Assembly (NCBI RefSeq): GCF_036378875.1
Contig: NZ_DASUVO010000023.1
Location: 1-64,000, forward strand
Direction of reading: 5' to 3'
DNA: 64,000 bases
DNA from: Actinophytocola sp036378875
GTDB taxonomy: Bacteria; Actinomycetota; Actinomycetes; Mycobacteriales; Pseudonocardiaceae
The position numbers were made by a program, and so were the translations under genes. The notes beneath the pieces were generated by a model that searched no databases, was not told where the DNA came from, and saw only the letters and a list, made by a program, of their open reading frames with translations. Within the stretch, counting starts at the first letter, position 1; every line of letters starts with the position of its first letter. This document shows positions 41,412 through 51,018 of this stretch, piece after piece.

Positions 41412-44400
41412 ATGCGGATCCCCCTCGCCAGCGCTCTGGCGGCCGTGGCGCTCACCGCCGCGACGCTCGTGGCGCCCCACCTCACCGCGGCGCCGGCGCG
41501 GGCGGCCGCCCCGGCCGCCGAGACCTACTCGTGGCGCAACGCCGAGATCGCCGGCGGCGGGTTCGTCCCCGGCATCGTCTTCAACCGCACCGAGCCCAAC
41601 CTGATCTACGCGCGCACCGACATCGGCGGCGCGTACCGGTGGAACCAGTCCACCGGCAGATGGGTGCCGCTGCTGGACTCGTTCGGCTGGGACAGGTGGG
41701 GTTATAACGGGGTGGTCAGCCTGGCCAGCGATCCCGTCGACCCGAACCGGGTGTACGTGGCGGCCGGCATGTACACCAACAGCTGGGACCCGAACAACGG
41801 CGCGATCCTTCGCTCGACCAACCGCGGCGCGAGCTGGCAGGTCACCACGCTGCCGTTCAAGCTGGGCGGCAACATGCCGGGCCGGGGCATGGGTGAACGG
41901 CTCGCGGTGGACCCGAACGACAACCGGGTCCTCTACCTGGGCGCCCCGGACGGCAACGGGTTGTGGCGCAGCACGAACTCGGGCGTGAGCTGGTCGAAGG
42001 TGACGAGCTTCCCCAACCCGGGCAACTGGGCACAGGATCCCAGCGACCCCAACGGGTATCTGTCCCACCGGCCGGGCGTGGTGTGGGTGACGTTCGACAA
42101 GTCGAGCGGCACGGCGGGCAGCCCGACCCGCGCCATCTACGCCGGCGTCGCCGACCTGCAGAACACCGTGTACCGCAGCACGGACGCGGGTGCCACGTGG
42201 ACCCGGATCGCGGGCCAGCCGACGGGCTACATGGCGCACAAGGGTGTGCTGGACGAGGTCAACCACCAGCTGTACATCGCGACCAGCGACACCGGCGGGC
42301 CGTACGACGGCAGCAAGGGCGACGTGTGGAAGTACAACACGACGACCGGGGCGTGGACGCAGATCAGCCCGATCCCGTCGAGCAGTGGTGACGACTACTT
42401 CGGCTACAGCGGACTGACGATCGACCGGCGGAACCCGAACACGATCATGGTGGCCACGCAGGTGTCGTGGTGGCCGGACGCGATCTTCTTCCGCAGCACC
42501 GACGGCGGCACGACGTGGACCCGGATCTGGGACTGGAGCTCCTACCCCAACCGCTCCTTCCGCTACAGCATGAACATCTCGACGTCGCCGTGGCTGAACT
42601 TCGGCACCAACCCGCAACCCCCTGAGGTGACGCCGAAGCTGGGCTGGATGAACGAGTCGGTGGAGATCGACCCGCACAACTCCAACCGCCTCATGTACGG
42701 CACCGGCGCCACCGTCTACGGCACCACCAACCTGACCGCGTGGGACTCGAACCAGCAGATCACCATCCGGCCGATGGCCGCCGGGCTCGAGGAGACCGCG
42801 GTGCTGGACCTGATCAGCCCGCCGTCCGGGGCGCCGCTGATCTCCGGACTCGGTGACATCGGCGGTTTCCGGCACGACAACCTCAACGCGGTGCCGTCGA
42901 AGATGTTCACGCAACCCGTGTTCACCTCGACCACGAGCCTGGACTTCGCGGAACGCAGCCCGGGCGTGATGGTCAGGGCGGGCAACTTCAACGACGCGGA
43001 CCGGCCGAACGACAGCCACGTCGCGTTCTCGACCGACGGCGGCGCGAACTGGTTCCAGGGCACCGAACCCGGCGGCATCAACGAGGGCGGGACCGTGGCG
43101 GCCGCGGCCGACGGCAGCCGCTTCGTGTGGGCGCCGCGCGGCCAGCCCGTCCACTTCTCCGTCGGCTTCGGCAACACCTGGACGCAGTCACAGGGCTTGC
43201 CCACCGAGTCCATTGTGGAGTCCGACCGGGTGAACGCCAGCAAGTTCTACGGCTTCAACGGCGGCCGGTTCTACGTCAGCACCAACGGCGGTCAGACCTT
43301 CACCCAGACCGCGGCCACCGGCCTGCCGGCGACCGCGAAGTTCAAGGCCGTGGCGGGCAGGGACGGTGACGTCTGGCTCGCCGGCGACACCGGCATCTTC
43401 CACTCCACGAACTCCGGCGCGAGCTTCACCAAGGTGTCCTCGGTCACCAAGGCGGTCAGCGTGGGCTTCGGCGCCGCCGCGCCGGGGCGGACCTACCCCG
43501 CGCTGTACGCGATGGCGACCGTCGGCGGCGTGACCGGTGTGTACCGGTCGGACGACACCGGCGTCACCTGGGTGCGGGTCAACGACGACGCGCACCAGTA
43601 CGGCAACGCGGGCGACGCCATCACCGGTGACCCACGCGTCTACGGGCGGGTGTACCTGGGCACCAACGGCCGAGGCATCATCGTCGGCGACCGGACCGGC
43701 ACCACCGCGACGGCCGCGAACGCCAACGCCACCACCGAGAAGCTCGACCGAGGGCTGATCAGTGTGCGGTCGGACAAGGGGAACTTCGTCAGCTGGCGGC
43801 TGCTCACCTCCGACCCGACCGGCGTCGCCTTCAACGTCTACCGCGACGGCACGCGGGTCACCCAGGTCACCGGCGTGACGAGCTGGCTCGACGATGGCGC
43901 GGCCGAGAAGGCGACCTACTCCGTGCGGCCGGTGGTGAACGGCGTCGAGCAGAGATCCGCGGCGGCCGACGAGGTGGCGCCGTTCGCCACCTCGATGGAC
44001 GTGCCGCTGCAGATCCCGGCCGGCGGCACCACACCGTCCGGGGAGAGCTACACGTACAGCGCCAACGACGCGAGCGTCGGCGACCTCGACGGCGACGGCC
44101 AGTACGAGATCGTCCTGAAGTGGGATCCCAGCAACGCCAAGGACAACTCGCAGTCCGGCTACACCGGCAACGTCTACCTCGACGCGTACAGGCTGAACGG
44201 CACCCGGCTGTGGCGCATCGACCTCGGCCGCAACATCCGGGCGGGCGCGCACTACACGCAGTTCCAGGTGTTCGACTACGACGGTGACGGCCGGGCCGAG
44301 GTGGCGACGAAGACCGCGGACGGCACCCGATCCGGCACCGGCCAGGTGATCGGCAACGCGAGCGCCGACCACCGCAACTCCTCCGGCTACGTCCTCGCCG

Positions 44401-45437
44401 GGCCCGAGTTCCTCTCGGTGTTCCGCGGCACGGACGGCGCCGTGCTGGCCACCGCCGACTACGTGCCCGCCCGCGGGACCGTGTCGTCCTGGGGCGACAA
44501 CTACGGCAACCGCGTCGACCGGTTCCTAGCCGGCACGGCCTATGTGGACGGTTCGCGGCCCAGCATCATCATGGCCCGCGGCTACTACACCCGGTCGGTG
44601 ATCGCCGCGTGGGACTTCCGCAACGGCCAGCTGACCCGGCGGTGGACGTTCGACTCCAACTCCTCCACCAACGGCTCGGCCTGGACGGGCAAGGGCAACC
44701 ACCAACTGTCCATAGCGGACGTCGACGGTGACGGCCGCGACGAGATCATGTACGGCTCGATGGCGGTCGACGACAACGGCTTCGGCCTGTGGCAGAACAA
44801 CACCCAGCACGGCGACGCCTACCACGTCGGCGATCTCGTCCCGTCCCGCGCCGGCCTCGAGGTGTTCAAGCCGTCGGAGTCGGGGTCGAACCCGGCCCAC
44901 TGGATGGGTGACGCGCGCACCGGCCAGATCATCTGGAGCGCACCGTCCTGCGGCTGTGACAACGGCCGTGGCGTGGCCGCGGACATCTGGAACGGCAGCC
45001 CGGGTGCCGAGGCCTGGTCGTCGGCCGTGGCCGGACTTCGCGGCGCTGCTAACGGAAACCAGGTCGCCGCACGCAAACCCGGCTCCACCAACTTCGTGAT
45101 CTGGTGGGACGGCGACGCCCAGCGCGAGCTGTTGGACGGCACCCACATCGACAAGTACGGCACGAGCGCGGACACCCGGCTGCTGACGGGTTCGGGCGTC
45201 GCGTCGAACAACGGAACGAAGGCAACCCCGGCACTCTCCGCCGACATCCTCGGCGACTGGCGAGAGGAGGTGATCTGGCGGACGTCGGACAACCGCGCAC
45301 TGCGGATCTATTCGACGACTGACAGCACGAACATCAGCCGCCCATCACTGATGCAGGACCGGCAGTACCGGGTGGCGATCGCGTGGCAGAACACGGCGTA
45401 CAACCAACCGCCGCACCCGAGCTTCGCGATCGGTTGA
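41412..45437 (+). CDS. Bifunctional secreted GH74 xyloglucanase - PL11 rhamnogalacturonan lyase
   Basis: 1341 residues. Sec signal peptide (about 1-32, ending ARA). Residues about 38-765 are a complete GH74 tandem seven-bladed propeller: WRNAEIAGGGFVPGIVF, ARTDIGGAYRW with candidate catalytic D70, many STNRGASW-type Asp boxes, LISGLGDIGGFRHD with second Asp D482, and the closing GRVYLGTNGRGIIVGD. After only about 12 residues of Ala/Thr/Asn linker, residues 776-1341 are a complete PL11 lyase: EKLDRGLISV, FVSWRLL, DGDGQYEIVLKWDPSN, RNIRAGAHYTQFQVFDYDGDG (Ca-binding), ending AYNQPPHPSF. Substrates: xyloglucan backbone and pectic rhamnogalacturonan I, both of plant primary walls. Both domains look intact. 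Followed after 37 bp by a PL1 gene and preceded by a perfect CebR box. Confidence 0.95.
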   Translation: MRIPLASALAAVALTAATLVAPHLTAAPARAAAPAAETYSWRNAEIAGGGFVPGIVFNRTEPNLIYARTDIGGAYRWNQSTGRWVPLLDSFGWDRWGYNGVVSLASDPVDPNRVYVAAGMYTNSWDPNNGAILRSTNRGASWQVTTLPFKLGGNMPGRGMGERLAVDPNDNRVLYLGAPDGNGLWRSTNSGVSWSKVTSFPNPGNWAQDPSDPNGYLSHRPGVVWVTFDKSSGTAGSPTRAIYAGVADLQNTVYRSTDAGATWTRIAGQPTGYMAHKGVLDEVNHQLYIATSDTGGPYDGSKGDVWKYNTTTGAWTQISPIPSSSGDDYFGYSGLTIDRRNPNTIMVATQVSWWPDAIFFRSTDGGTTWTRIWDWSSYPNRSFRYSMNISTSPWLNFGTNPQPPEVTPKLGWMNESVEIDPHNSNRLMYGTGATVYGTTNLTAWDSNQQITIRPMAAGLEETAVLDLISPPSGAPLISGLGDIGGFRHDNLNAVPSKMFTQPVFTSTTSLDFAERSPGVMVRAGNFNDADRPNDSHVAFSTDGGANWFQGTEPGGINEGGTVAAAADGSRFVWAPRGQPVHFSVGFGNTWTQSQGLPTESIVESDRVNASKFYGFNGGRFYVSTNGGQTFTQTAATGLPATAKFKAVAGRDGDVWLAGDTGIFHSTNSGASFTKVSSVTKAVSVGFGAAAPGRTYPALYAMATVGGVTGVYRSDDTGVTWVRVNDDAHQYGNAGDAITGDPRVYGRVYLGTNGRGIIVGDRTGTTATAANANATTEKLDRGLISVRSDKGNFVSWRLLTSDPTGVAFNVYRDGTRVTQVTGVTSWLDDGAAEKATYSVRPVVNGVEQRSAAADEVAPFATSMDVPLQIPAGGTTPSGESYTYSANDASVGDLDGDGQYEIVLKWDPSNAKDNSQSGYTGNVYLDAYRLNGTRLWRIDLGRNIRAGAHYTQFQVFDYDGDGRAEVATKTADGTRSGTGQVIGNASADHRNSSGYVLAGPEFLSVFRGTDGAVLATADYVPARGTVSSWGDNYGNRVDRFLAGTAYVDGSRPSIIMARGYYTRSVIAAWDFRNGQLTRRWTFDSNSSTNGSAWTGKGNHQLSIADVDGDGRDEIMYGSMAVDDNGFGLWQNNTQHGDAYHVGDLVPSRAGLEVFKPSESGSNPAHWMGDARTGQIIWSAPSCGCDNGRGVAADIWNGSPGAEAWSSAVAGLRGAANGNQVAARKPGSTNFVIWWDGDAQRELLDGTHIDKYGTSADTRLLTGSGVASNNGTKATPALSADILGDWREEVIWRTSDNRALRIYSTTDSTNISRPSLMQDRQYRVAIAWQNTAYNQPPHPSFAIG

Positions 45438-45474
45438 TCAACGAGGATCCCCTGCTAACAGAGAGACACCCGTC

Positions 45475-46425
45475 ATGCGTAGGAAAATCATGAAACGAGG
45501 GCTGGCCGGGTTGGCCACGGTGGCAGCGGCATCGGCGCTCACCATGGCCACGGCGGGCACCGCGGCGGCGGTTGGTTCGCCGACCGGCTTCGGCGCCGGC
45601 ACCACCGGTGGCGGCAACGCATCGCCGATCACCGTGACCACCGGCTCGGCACTGGTCAACGCGATGAAGGCGAGCGGTTCCGCCGTCATCCGGGTCCAGG
45701 GCATGGTGTCGTTCACCGGCATGCAGGACGTCACGTCGAACAAGACGATCATCGGCGTCGGCGCCAACTCCGGCATCCAGGGCGGCGGCGGTCTGGACAT
45801 CGACGGCGCGAGCAACGTGATCATCCAGAACCTGAACTTCCGCGGTGGGAGCGACGACCTGGTCAACGTCCAGGACGGCTCGACGCGGATCTGGATCGAC
45901 CACAACACCTTCTACGACAGCAGTGACGGCGCGCTCGACATCAAGCGAGGCTCGGACTTCATCACGGTGTCGTGGAACAAGGTCCAGAACCACGACAAGT
46001 CGTTCCTGCTCGGACACAGCGACGACAACGGCAGCCAGGACCGCGGGCACCTGCGGGTCAGCTACCACCACAACTGGTTCGCCGGCAGCACCCAGCGTCA
46101 CCCGCGCGTGCGGTTCGGCAACCCGGTACACGTGTACAACAACTACTACCAGGGCGTCACCTCGTACGGTGTCGCGTCCACGATGGAGGCCGGCGTTCTC
46201 GTCGAGGGCAACTACTTCGAGAACACCAACCGCGCGTGTGACCTCGGCCAGGGCGACTCGCCCGCCGGCCGGCTGGTGCAGCGCAACAACACGTTGGTCA
46301 ACTCGGGCGCCTGCGCGAACAACGGCAGCGGCGTGAACGGCATCCCGTACTCGTACTCGCTCGAGTCCTCGGGCAGCGTCAAGGGCAGCGTCACGAACGG
46401 CGCCGGAGCCGGCAAGGTCGCCTGA
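45475..46425 (+). CDS. Secreted pectate lyase, family PL1
   Basis: 316 residues. Signal peptide (MRRKIMKRGLAGLATVAAAS... to about residue 33). Right-handed beta-helix with PL1 marks: WIDHNTFYDSSDGALDIKRGSDFITVSWNK (Ca-binding Asp residues) and RVSYHHNWFAGSTQRHPRVRFG with the catalytic Arg. Cleaves polygalacturonate by beta-elimination. In one operon with the GH74-PL11 gene; together with GH16 this makes a small pectin/xyloglucan degrading locus. A strong terminator follows. Confidence 0.95.
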   Translation: MRRKIMKRGLAGLATVAAASALTMATAGTAAAVGSPTGFGAGTTGGGNASPITVTTGSALVNAMKASGSAVIRVQGMVSFTGMQDVTSNKTIIGVGANSGIQGGGGLDIDGASNVIIQNLNFRGGSDDLVNVQDGSTRIWIDHNTFYDSSDGALDIKRGSDFITVSWNKVQNHDKSFLLGHSDDNGSQDRGHLRVSYHHNWFAGSTQRHPRVRFGNPVHVYNNYYQGVTSYGVASTMEAGVLVEGNYFENTNRACDLGQGDSPAGRLVQRNNTLVNSGACANNGSGVNGIPYSYSLESSGSVKGSVTNGAGAGKVA

Positions 46426-46434
46426 CCGGCGCGA

Positions 46435-46481
46435 CCGCGTGGGCGGCTCCCGACCCTGCACTCGGGGAGCCGTCCACGCGG
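46435..46481. terminator. Strong bidirectional terminator hairpin
   Basis: 17-bp stem CCGCGTGGGCGGCTCCC / GGGAGCCGTCCACGCGG with one G-T pair and a 13-nt loop, between the convergent PL1 and small secreted protein genes. Confidence 0.85.
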
Positions 46482-46485
46482 TGTG

Positions 46486-46752
46486 TCACACCTCGCGGGT
46501 GCAGTCCCAGATGACCATGGCCGTGTAGTAGTCACCGAAGGAGAAGATCTCCTCGCACTGGTTGTCCGGATCGGTGAAGCCGTCGGCGATCGCCTTGTCC
46601 TCGGCCTGCCACCGGGCGTGCATCCAGGCGAGCCCGAAGTCGCTCGACCCGTCGCCGCGGAACTGGTTGGTGTAGCTCTCCGCCGCGGCCGGCGTCGCGC
46701 CGGCGAGCAGGAACCCGGCGGCCGCGAGGCCGGCGGTCACTCGTCTCAACAC
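46486..46752 (-). CDS. Small secreted protein of unknown function
   Basis: 88 residues from GTG 46752 (VLRRVTAGLAAAGFLLAG). Signal peptide cleaved near ATPAAA; the mature ~63 residues (ESYTNQFRGDGSSDFGLAWMHARW...) carry two Cys (in NQCEEIF and IWDCTREV) that could form a disulfide. Acidic and aromatic rich, like small extracellular proteins of actinobacteria. No family recognised. Divergent from the LigD-polymerase gene. Confidence 0.78.
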   Translation of the reverse strand: MLRRVTAGLAAAGFLLAGATPAAAESYTNQFRGDGSSDFGLAWMHARWQAEDKAIADGFTDPDNQCEEIFSFGDYYTAMVIWDCTREV

Positions 46753-46847
46753 GCACCCGACGGTAGGACCTTCGTCCGGCGTGGAGGACCGCCGACCGGC
46801 GGCCGTCATCCCACGCGATTGTCATACCCGGGGAGTACGGTCACCTC

Positions 46848-47858
46848 GTGGCCAAAGGTGACGACGTCGAGGTCCTGGAGGTGGCCGGGCATTCGGTCCG
46901 GATCACCAACCCGGGCAAGGTGTTCTTCCCCGAGCGCGGTAACACCAAACTGGACCTCGCCCGGTACTACCTGGCGGTCGCCGAGCCGCTGATGGCGGCG
47001 ATGGGTGGCCGGCCGGTCCTGCTGCAGCGCTTCCCCAACGGGGTGACGGGGTCGTCGTTCTTCCAGAAACGCGTGACCCCCACGAAGGCCGACCCGTGGC
47101 TCACCACGACCGTCGTGTCCACGCCGAACGGCACCACGTCCAACGCACTCGTGGCCGTCGACCTCGCCCACGTGCTCTGGGCGGTCAACATGGGGTGCCT
47201 CGGCTTCCACGTGTGGCCCAACACGGCCGCCGACCCCGCACACGCCGACGAGCTCCGCATCGACCTGGACCCGAGCCCGGGCGTCACGTTCCCCATGATC
47301 CAGGAGGCGGCCGCCGAGACGAAGGCCCTCCTCGACGAGCTGGGCGTGGCGAGCCTCCCCAAGACCACCGGCAACAGAGGCATCCACGTCTACGCCCGCC
47401 TGCTCCCCCACTGGGACGGCTACACGGTGCGTGCCGCGGCGGTGGCGGTGGCCCGCGCGCTGGAGCGACGCCGGCCCGACCTGCTGACCGCCGCCTGGTG
47501 GAAGGAGGAACGCGGCAGCCGCGTCTTCATCGACTTCAACCAGAACGCACCGCACAAGACCGTGTTCGGCGCGTGGAGCGTCCGGGCCAACCCACACGCC
47601 CAGGTCTCCACACCGTTCACATGGGACGAACTGGCGACCATCGAGCCACGCGAGCTGACCATCGAAACGGTACCGACCCGCCTGTCCGAACGCGGCGACG
47701 CGTGGGCCGCCATGACCGCCCAGGACCTCGCGCCCCTGCTCGACCTCCACGAACACGACCGAGCGGACGGCCTACCGGACGCCCCATGGCCACCGGTCTA
47801 CCCAAAGATGCCGGGCGAACCACCTCGGGTCCAACCCAGCAGAGCCAGGCACGAGTAA
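46848..47858 (+). CDS. LigD-type polymerase/primase domain protein
   Basis: 336 residues from GTG 46848. Stand-alone archaeo-eukaryotic-primase polymerase domain as in LigD of bacterial non-homologous end joining: NPGKVFFPERG, LQRFPNGVTG.SFFQKR, ELRIDLDPSPGVTF with the catalytic DxD (D-L-D), TTGNRGIHVYARL and HKTVFGAWSVRANP. No ligase or 3'-phosphoesterase domain is attached and no ku gene is adjacent; actinobacteria often encode such separate PolDom proteins. Role: gap filling and ribonucleotide addition during double-strand break repair. Confidence 0.93.
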   Translation: MAKGDDVEVLEVAGHSVRITNPGKVFFPERGNTKLDLARYYLAVAEPLMAAMGGRPVLLQRFPNGVTGSSFFQKRVTPTKADPWLTTTVVSTPNGTTSNALVAVDLAHVLWAVNMGCLGFHVWPNTAADPAHADELRIDLDPSPGVTFPMIQEAAAETKALLDELGVASLPKTTGNRGIHVYARLLPHWDGYTVRAAAVAVARALERRRPDLLTAAWWKEERGSRVFIDFNQNAPHKTVFGAWSVRANPHAQVSTPFTWDELATIEPRELTIETVPTRLSERGDAWAAMTAQDLAPLLDLHEHDRADGLPDAPWPPVYPKMPGEPPRVQPSRARHE

Positions 47859-48039
47859 TCACCCACGCCGCGCCGCAGAGCCGGCAGCGTCGCGCGCGCC
47901 CCGGTGCACGGCAAGGTGCGAATGTCCCATTCGCCCGCACTGGCCACCGAAAGTTGTCCACAGGTCCTCGCGACCAGGGGTTTTGTCTGTGTCGCTTGGT
48001 ACGATGGCCTCGGGGTGGCCCCCCGGGTATGGGTGGGGG

Positions 48040-48360
48040 ATGCCTACGCAACCATCTGTGTTGGCGTTGATCAACGATCGCGGATTCGCCGCCCACCTGC
48101 CGTGGAGCTGTGTGCGCGCGTACACCGTCGCGGGCTTCCTCACGAGGAGGAGCCGCACGGCAAGGTTGGACCTACCGCGACCGGCTCAGCCTGGCCGAAC
48201 CCGCGGTGGCGGGCCGCCCCGAGCCGCGCGATCACACCCGGCACGAGCACCCGGCCGGTTGCCTTGTGCTGCACCGGAAGCAGCGCGGCGCGATGGCGGG
48301 GCCAAACCCCCGTCGCAGGACGTCGGCATCTGCGCCGACCACGCCGTCCGCAGCGGCTAG
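48040..48360 (+). pseudogene. Frameshifted small hypothetical gene
   Basis: Coding-type third-position GC moves between frames: MPTQPSVLALINDRGFAAHL...YTVAGF in one frame, then HEEEPHGK in another (about 48140-48170), then WTYRDRLSLAEPAVAGRP ... GCLVLHRKQRGAMAG in the third (to about 48300), then KPPSQDVGICADHAVRSG back in the first. Joined, these give a plausible intact protein of about 105 residues. At least three small indels are needed, so this is a decaying gene or a spot of sequencing error. No family recognised. The TAG stop overlaps the convergent methyltransferase stop. The 180 bp before it (47859-48039) hold nothing I can name. Confidence 0.5.
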
Positions 48361-49817
48361 GCGGGCGTCAGCATCCCGTGCAGCACGAGGTCGCGAATGA
48401 CGGGCAGTGCGGCGTCGACGTCGATCTCGCCGTACGCGTACTCCAGCAACGCGATCAGGTCCTCGAGTGGGAGCGCGCCCTGGCAGCCGGCGAGGAGCTT
48501 CGCCGTCGGTTCGTCCACCTCGTGTTGCCAGCCGGGGCCGTCCATGCGGTGCAGCCGCCGCACCACGGGTGCCCAGCCGTCCTCGCCCGGGGACGACACC
48601 TCCTCCAGCACCACCGTCGGCGGCACGGCGAAGCGAGTCGCCAGCAGTTCCTTGTCGTGGTCGCGCAGCCATGCCACGTTGTCGAGCCACCGCCCGGCCT
48701 CCGGGCCCAGCGGGTCGTCGTAGGCGTGCCGCAGGTCCTCGCACACCACCTCGGTGTCCCCGTCGGTGCGGCGCAGCGTGACGTAGCCGAAACCGACGCC
48801 CTCGACGTCGTTCGCCGCGAACCAGTCCAGCCACGCGTTCGCCTTCGTCCGGCCCTCCGCCGAGCGCGGGTCGATGCCCGCGTCCCGCAGCCAGGTGCCG
48901 ACGTACAGCCCGGGGTCGGCGATGTCCCGCTGCACGAACCAGGCGTCCACCCCGCCCGGGAGCCACGACCGCACCCGGTCGGCCCAGTCCTCGCCGCGGC
49001 GGTGCAGCCACGACGCGAGCAGCTGTCCCACCCCGCCCTCGTTGAGATAGGACGGCAGCTCCCGCACGATCATCGCGCTGGCACCGTCGCCCGCGAGGCC
49101 CGAGTCGCGGTAGGTGTAGTCGACCCGCGCCGGCCCGACGACGAACGGCGGGTTGCACACCACCTGGTCGAACCGGCGCCCCTGGACCGGCTCGAACCAC
49201 TCACCGCGGGCCAGCTCGACGTCCAGCTCGTTGAGCCGGAACGTGGCCCGCGCGAGTGCGAGCGCCCTCGCGGACACGTCGGTGGCGGTGATCGTCGACG
49301 CGTGGGTGCTCGCGTGCAAAGCCTGGACGCCACATCCGGTGCCGAGGTCGAGCAGCGTGCCGACGGGCCGGCGGGTCGTCGCGCGGGCGAGGTTGATCGA
49401 CGCGTGCCCGACGCCGAGCACGTGGTCCGCGGGTACGGCGCCACCCCGCAGGTCGGCGTCGAGGTCCGCCACGACCCACCAGTTGGCCTCGTACGGCCGG
49501 ATGTCCAGGCCGGCGCGCCCGTCCGGCGTGACGATCCGCGCGGCGATCGCCTCGTCGAGGCCCACCGGACCGAGCGCCCGGTGGATGGCGGTCTCGGGCT
49601 CGACGTCGCCGAGCAGGAACAGCCGGATCAGCGTGCCGACCGGGCCGGCGTCCAGGCTGGCGCGGCGGGCCGGCTCCGGCTCACCCCGCCCGAGCGCGGC
49701 ATGGGCCTGCGCACCGAGCACCTCGACGACGCCGTCGGCGGTGTAGCCGGCGGTGAGAAACGCGTCGCGGAGGCGCGCGCACAGATCGTCCGAAAGATCA
49801 GGGACCACGGACGGCAT
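48357..49817 (-). CDS. Class I SAM-dependent methyltransferase (HemK/RsmC-like)
   Basis: 486 residues from ATG 49817. N-terminal helical region about 1-130, then a methyltransferase core with motif I LLDLGTGCGVQALHAS, acidic ATDVSARAL and catalytic NPPF in QVVCNPPFVVGPARVDYTYRDSG, the signature of N6-adenine or glutamine methylases acting on nucleic acid or release factors. A C-terminal extension of about 200 residues is unique to this actinobacterial group. Substrate not known. 4 bp separate it from the upstream FAD monooxygenase gene on the same strand. Confidence 0.9.
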   Translation of the reverse strand: MPSVVPDLSDDLCARLRDAFLTAGYTADGVVEVLGAQAHAALGRGEPEPARRASLDAGPVGTLIRLFLLGDVEPETAIHRALGPVGLDEAIAARIVTPDGRAGLDIRPYEANWWVVADLDADLRGGAVPADHVLGVGHASINLARATTRRPVGTLLDLGTGCGVQALHASTHASTITATDVSARALALARATFRLNELDVELARGEWFEPVQGRRFDQVVCNPPFVVGPARVDYTYRDSGLAGDGASAMIVRELPSYLNEGGVGQLLASWLHRRGEDWADRVRSWLPGGVDAWFVQRDIADPGLYVGTWLRDAGIDPRSAEGRTKANAWLDWFAANDVEGVGFGYVTLRRTDGDTEVVCEDLRHAYDDPLGPEAGRWLDNVAWLRDHDKELLATRFAVPPTVVLEEVSSPGEDGWAPVVRRLHRMDGPGWQHEVDEPTAKLLAGCQGALPLEDLIALLEYAYGEIDVDAALPVIRDLVLHGMLTPA

Positions 49818-49821
49818 GCTT

Positions 49822-51018
49822 TCACGCGGTCGGTACCGCCGCATCGGCAACCGGCACCGCCCAGTCGATGCGGTGTCGCTGCACCGGGCCGAACGCCTTC
49901 TCCGGGCGCATGGCCGTCTTCATCAGCACCCGCATCAACAGCGGCATCGCGGCCCTGGCGAGCCGGCCGGGTGCCTTCGCGCGGTTGACCTTCGCCGCGT
50001 TGGCGGCAATCCGTTCCACTCTGGACCGGCGCAGCCGCTCGTACGCGGCGAACGCCGAGGCGGCGTCCGGCAGGTCACGCAGGCAGCGGGCCAGCTCGAC
50101 CGCGCTCTCGATGGCGAGCGAGGCGCCCTGCCCCGAGCTGTTGGACGGCGCGTGCACGGCGTCGCCGACCAGCACGGCACGGCCGCGGTGCCAGCGCGGC
50201 ACGCTCGGCATGATGTGCAACGACCCTGTCACCGTGAGCTGGTCGGGGGTGATGGCCCGGACCAGGTCGCCACCGGGATCGTCGGCGTAGACCTCCCGCA
50301 GCCGGCGGAGCCAGTCGTCGGCCGGCACCGCTCTGGCCTCGGTCAGGCTCATCGGCCGCTCCCACGGCAGGTTGGCACCGAAGCCGGTACGACCGTCCGG
50401 GCGCCGCCAGTACAGGTAGTACGCCCGCCTGCCGAACGCGAAGTACATGGTGCCGACCTCGGTGGGCACCGGCCGGTCGACGACGGACTCGAAGCCCACC
50501 ATGCCCGTGTAGCCGGCGCCGGGGGCGGCCGGGTCGATCAGGCGTCGCACGGTCGAGTGCACGCCGTCCGCGCCGACCAACACATCGGCCGTCGCGGTGG
50601 TGCCGTCGGCGAAGCTGGCGCTGCCGTCGTCATCGAACGCCACCAGCCGTTTGCCATGTTCGAACCGGATGCCCTCGGCCACCGCGACGTCGTACAGCGC
50701 CCGGTACAGGTCCGCGCGGTGGACGAGCCGCATGGGCGGCAGGCCGTCCAGCCTCGGTAACTCGACTTCCTTGCCGCCGAAGGACATCGCGGTTCTGGTG
50801 ATGGGTAACCCGCCGGCCGTGGCGGCCTCGCGGGCACCGACCAGGTCGAGCGCGGCCAGACCGTTGGGCGCGATCGCGAGCGTGCCGCCGATCCCGTCCG
50901 CCGTGCTCGGGTACGCCTCGTACACGGTCGCGTCGATGCCGGCCTTGCGCAGTGCCAGCGCCGCGACCGGGCCCGCCACCCCGCCGCCGATCACCAGCGC
51001 GCTTCTTGTCCTACTCAT
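49822..51018 (-). CDS. FAD-dependent monooxygenase (PHBH-like)
   Basis: 398 residues. GxGxxG fold in ALVIGGGVAGPVAALALRKAG, the DG motif in VLVGADGVHSTVRR and GD motif in RGRAVLVGDAVHAPSNSSGQGAS define group A aromatic hydroxylases/epoxidases. Needs FAD and NAD(P)H. ATG 51018 overlaps the padR stop by 8 bp, so the PadR repressor and this enzyme form an operon, typical of drug- or phenolic-responsive detoxification units. Substrate unknown. Confidence 0.93.
   Translation of the reverse strand: MSRTRSALVIGGGVAGPVAALALRKAGIDATVYEAYPSTADGIGGTLAIAPNGLAALDLVGAREAATAGGLPITRTAMSFGGKEVELPRLDGLPPMRLVHRADLYRALYDVAVAEGIRFEHGKRLVAFDDDGSASFADGTTATADVLVGADGVHSTVRRLIDPAAPGAGYTGMVGFESVVDRPVPTEVGTMYFAFGRRAYYLYWRRPDGRTGFGANLPWERPMSLTEARAVPADDWLRRLREVYADDPGGDLVRAITPDQLTVTGSLHIMPSVPRWHRGRAVLVGDAVHAPSNSSGQGASLAIESAVELARCLRDLPDAASAFAAYERLRRSRVERIAANAAKVNRAKAPGRLARAAMPLLMRVLMKTAMRPEKAFGPVQRHRIDWAVPVADAAVPTA

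Noticed and set aside
46848..47858. Complete LigD ligase
   Set aside because: Only the polymerase/primase domain is present; no nucleotidyltransferase KxDG ligase motif or phosphoesterase domain in the gene or its neighbours.
47904..49988. 694-codon plus-strand frame opposite the methyltransferase
   Set aside because: Low-complexity Arg/Gly/Val-rich text with no motif; the minus-strand methyltransferase with NPPF and LLDLGTGCG explains the region.
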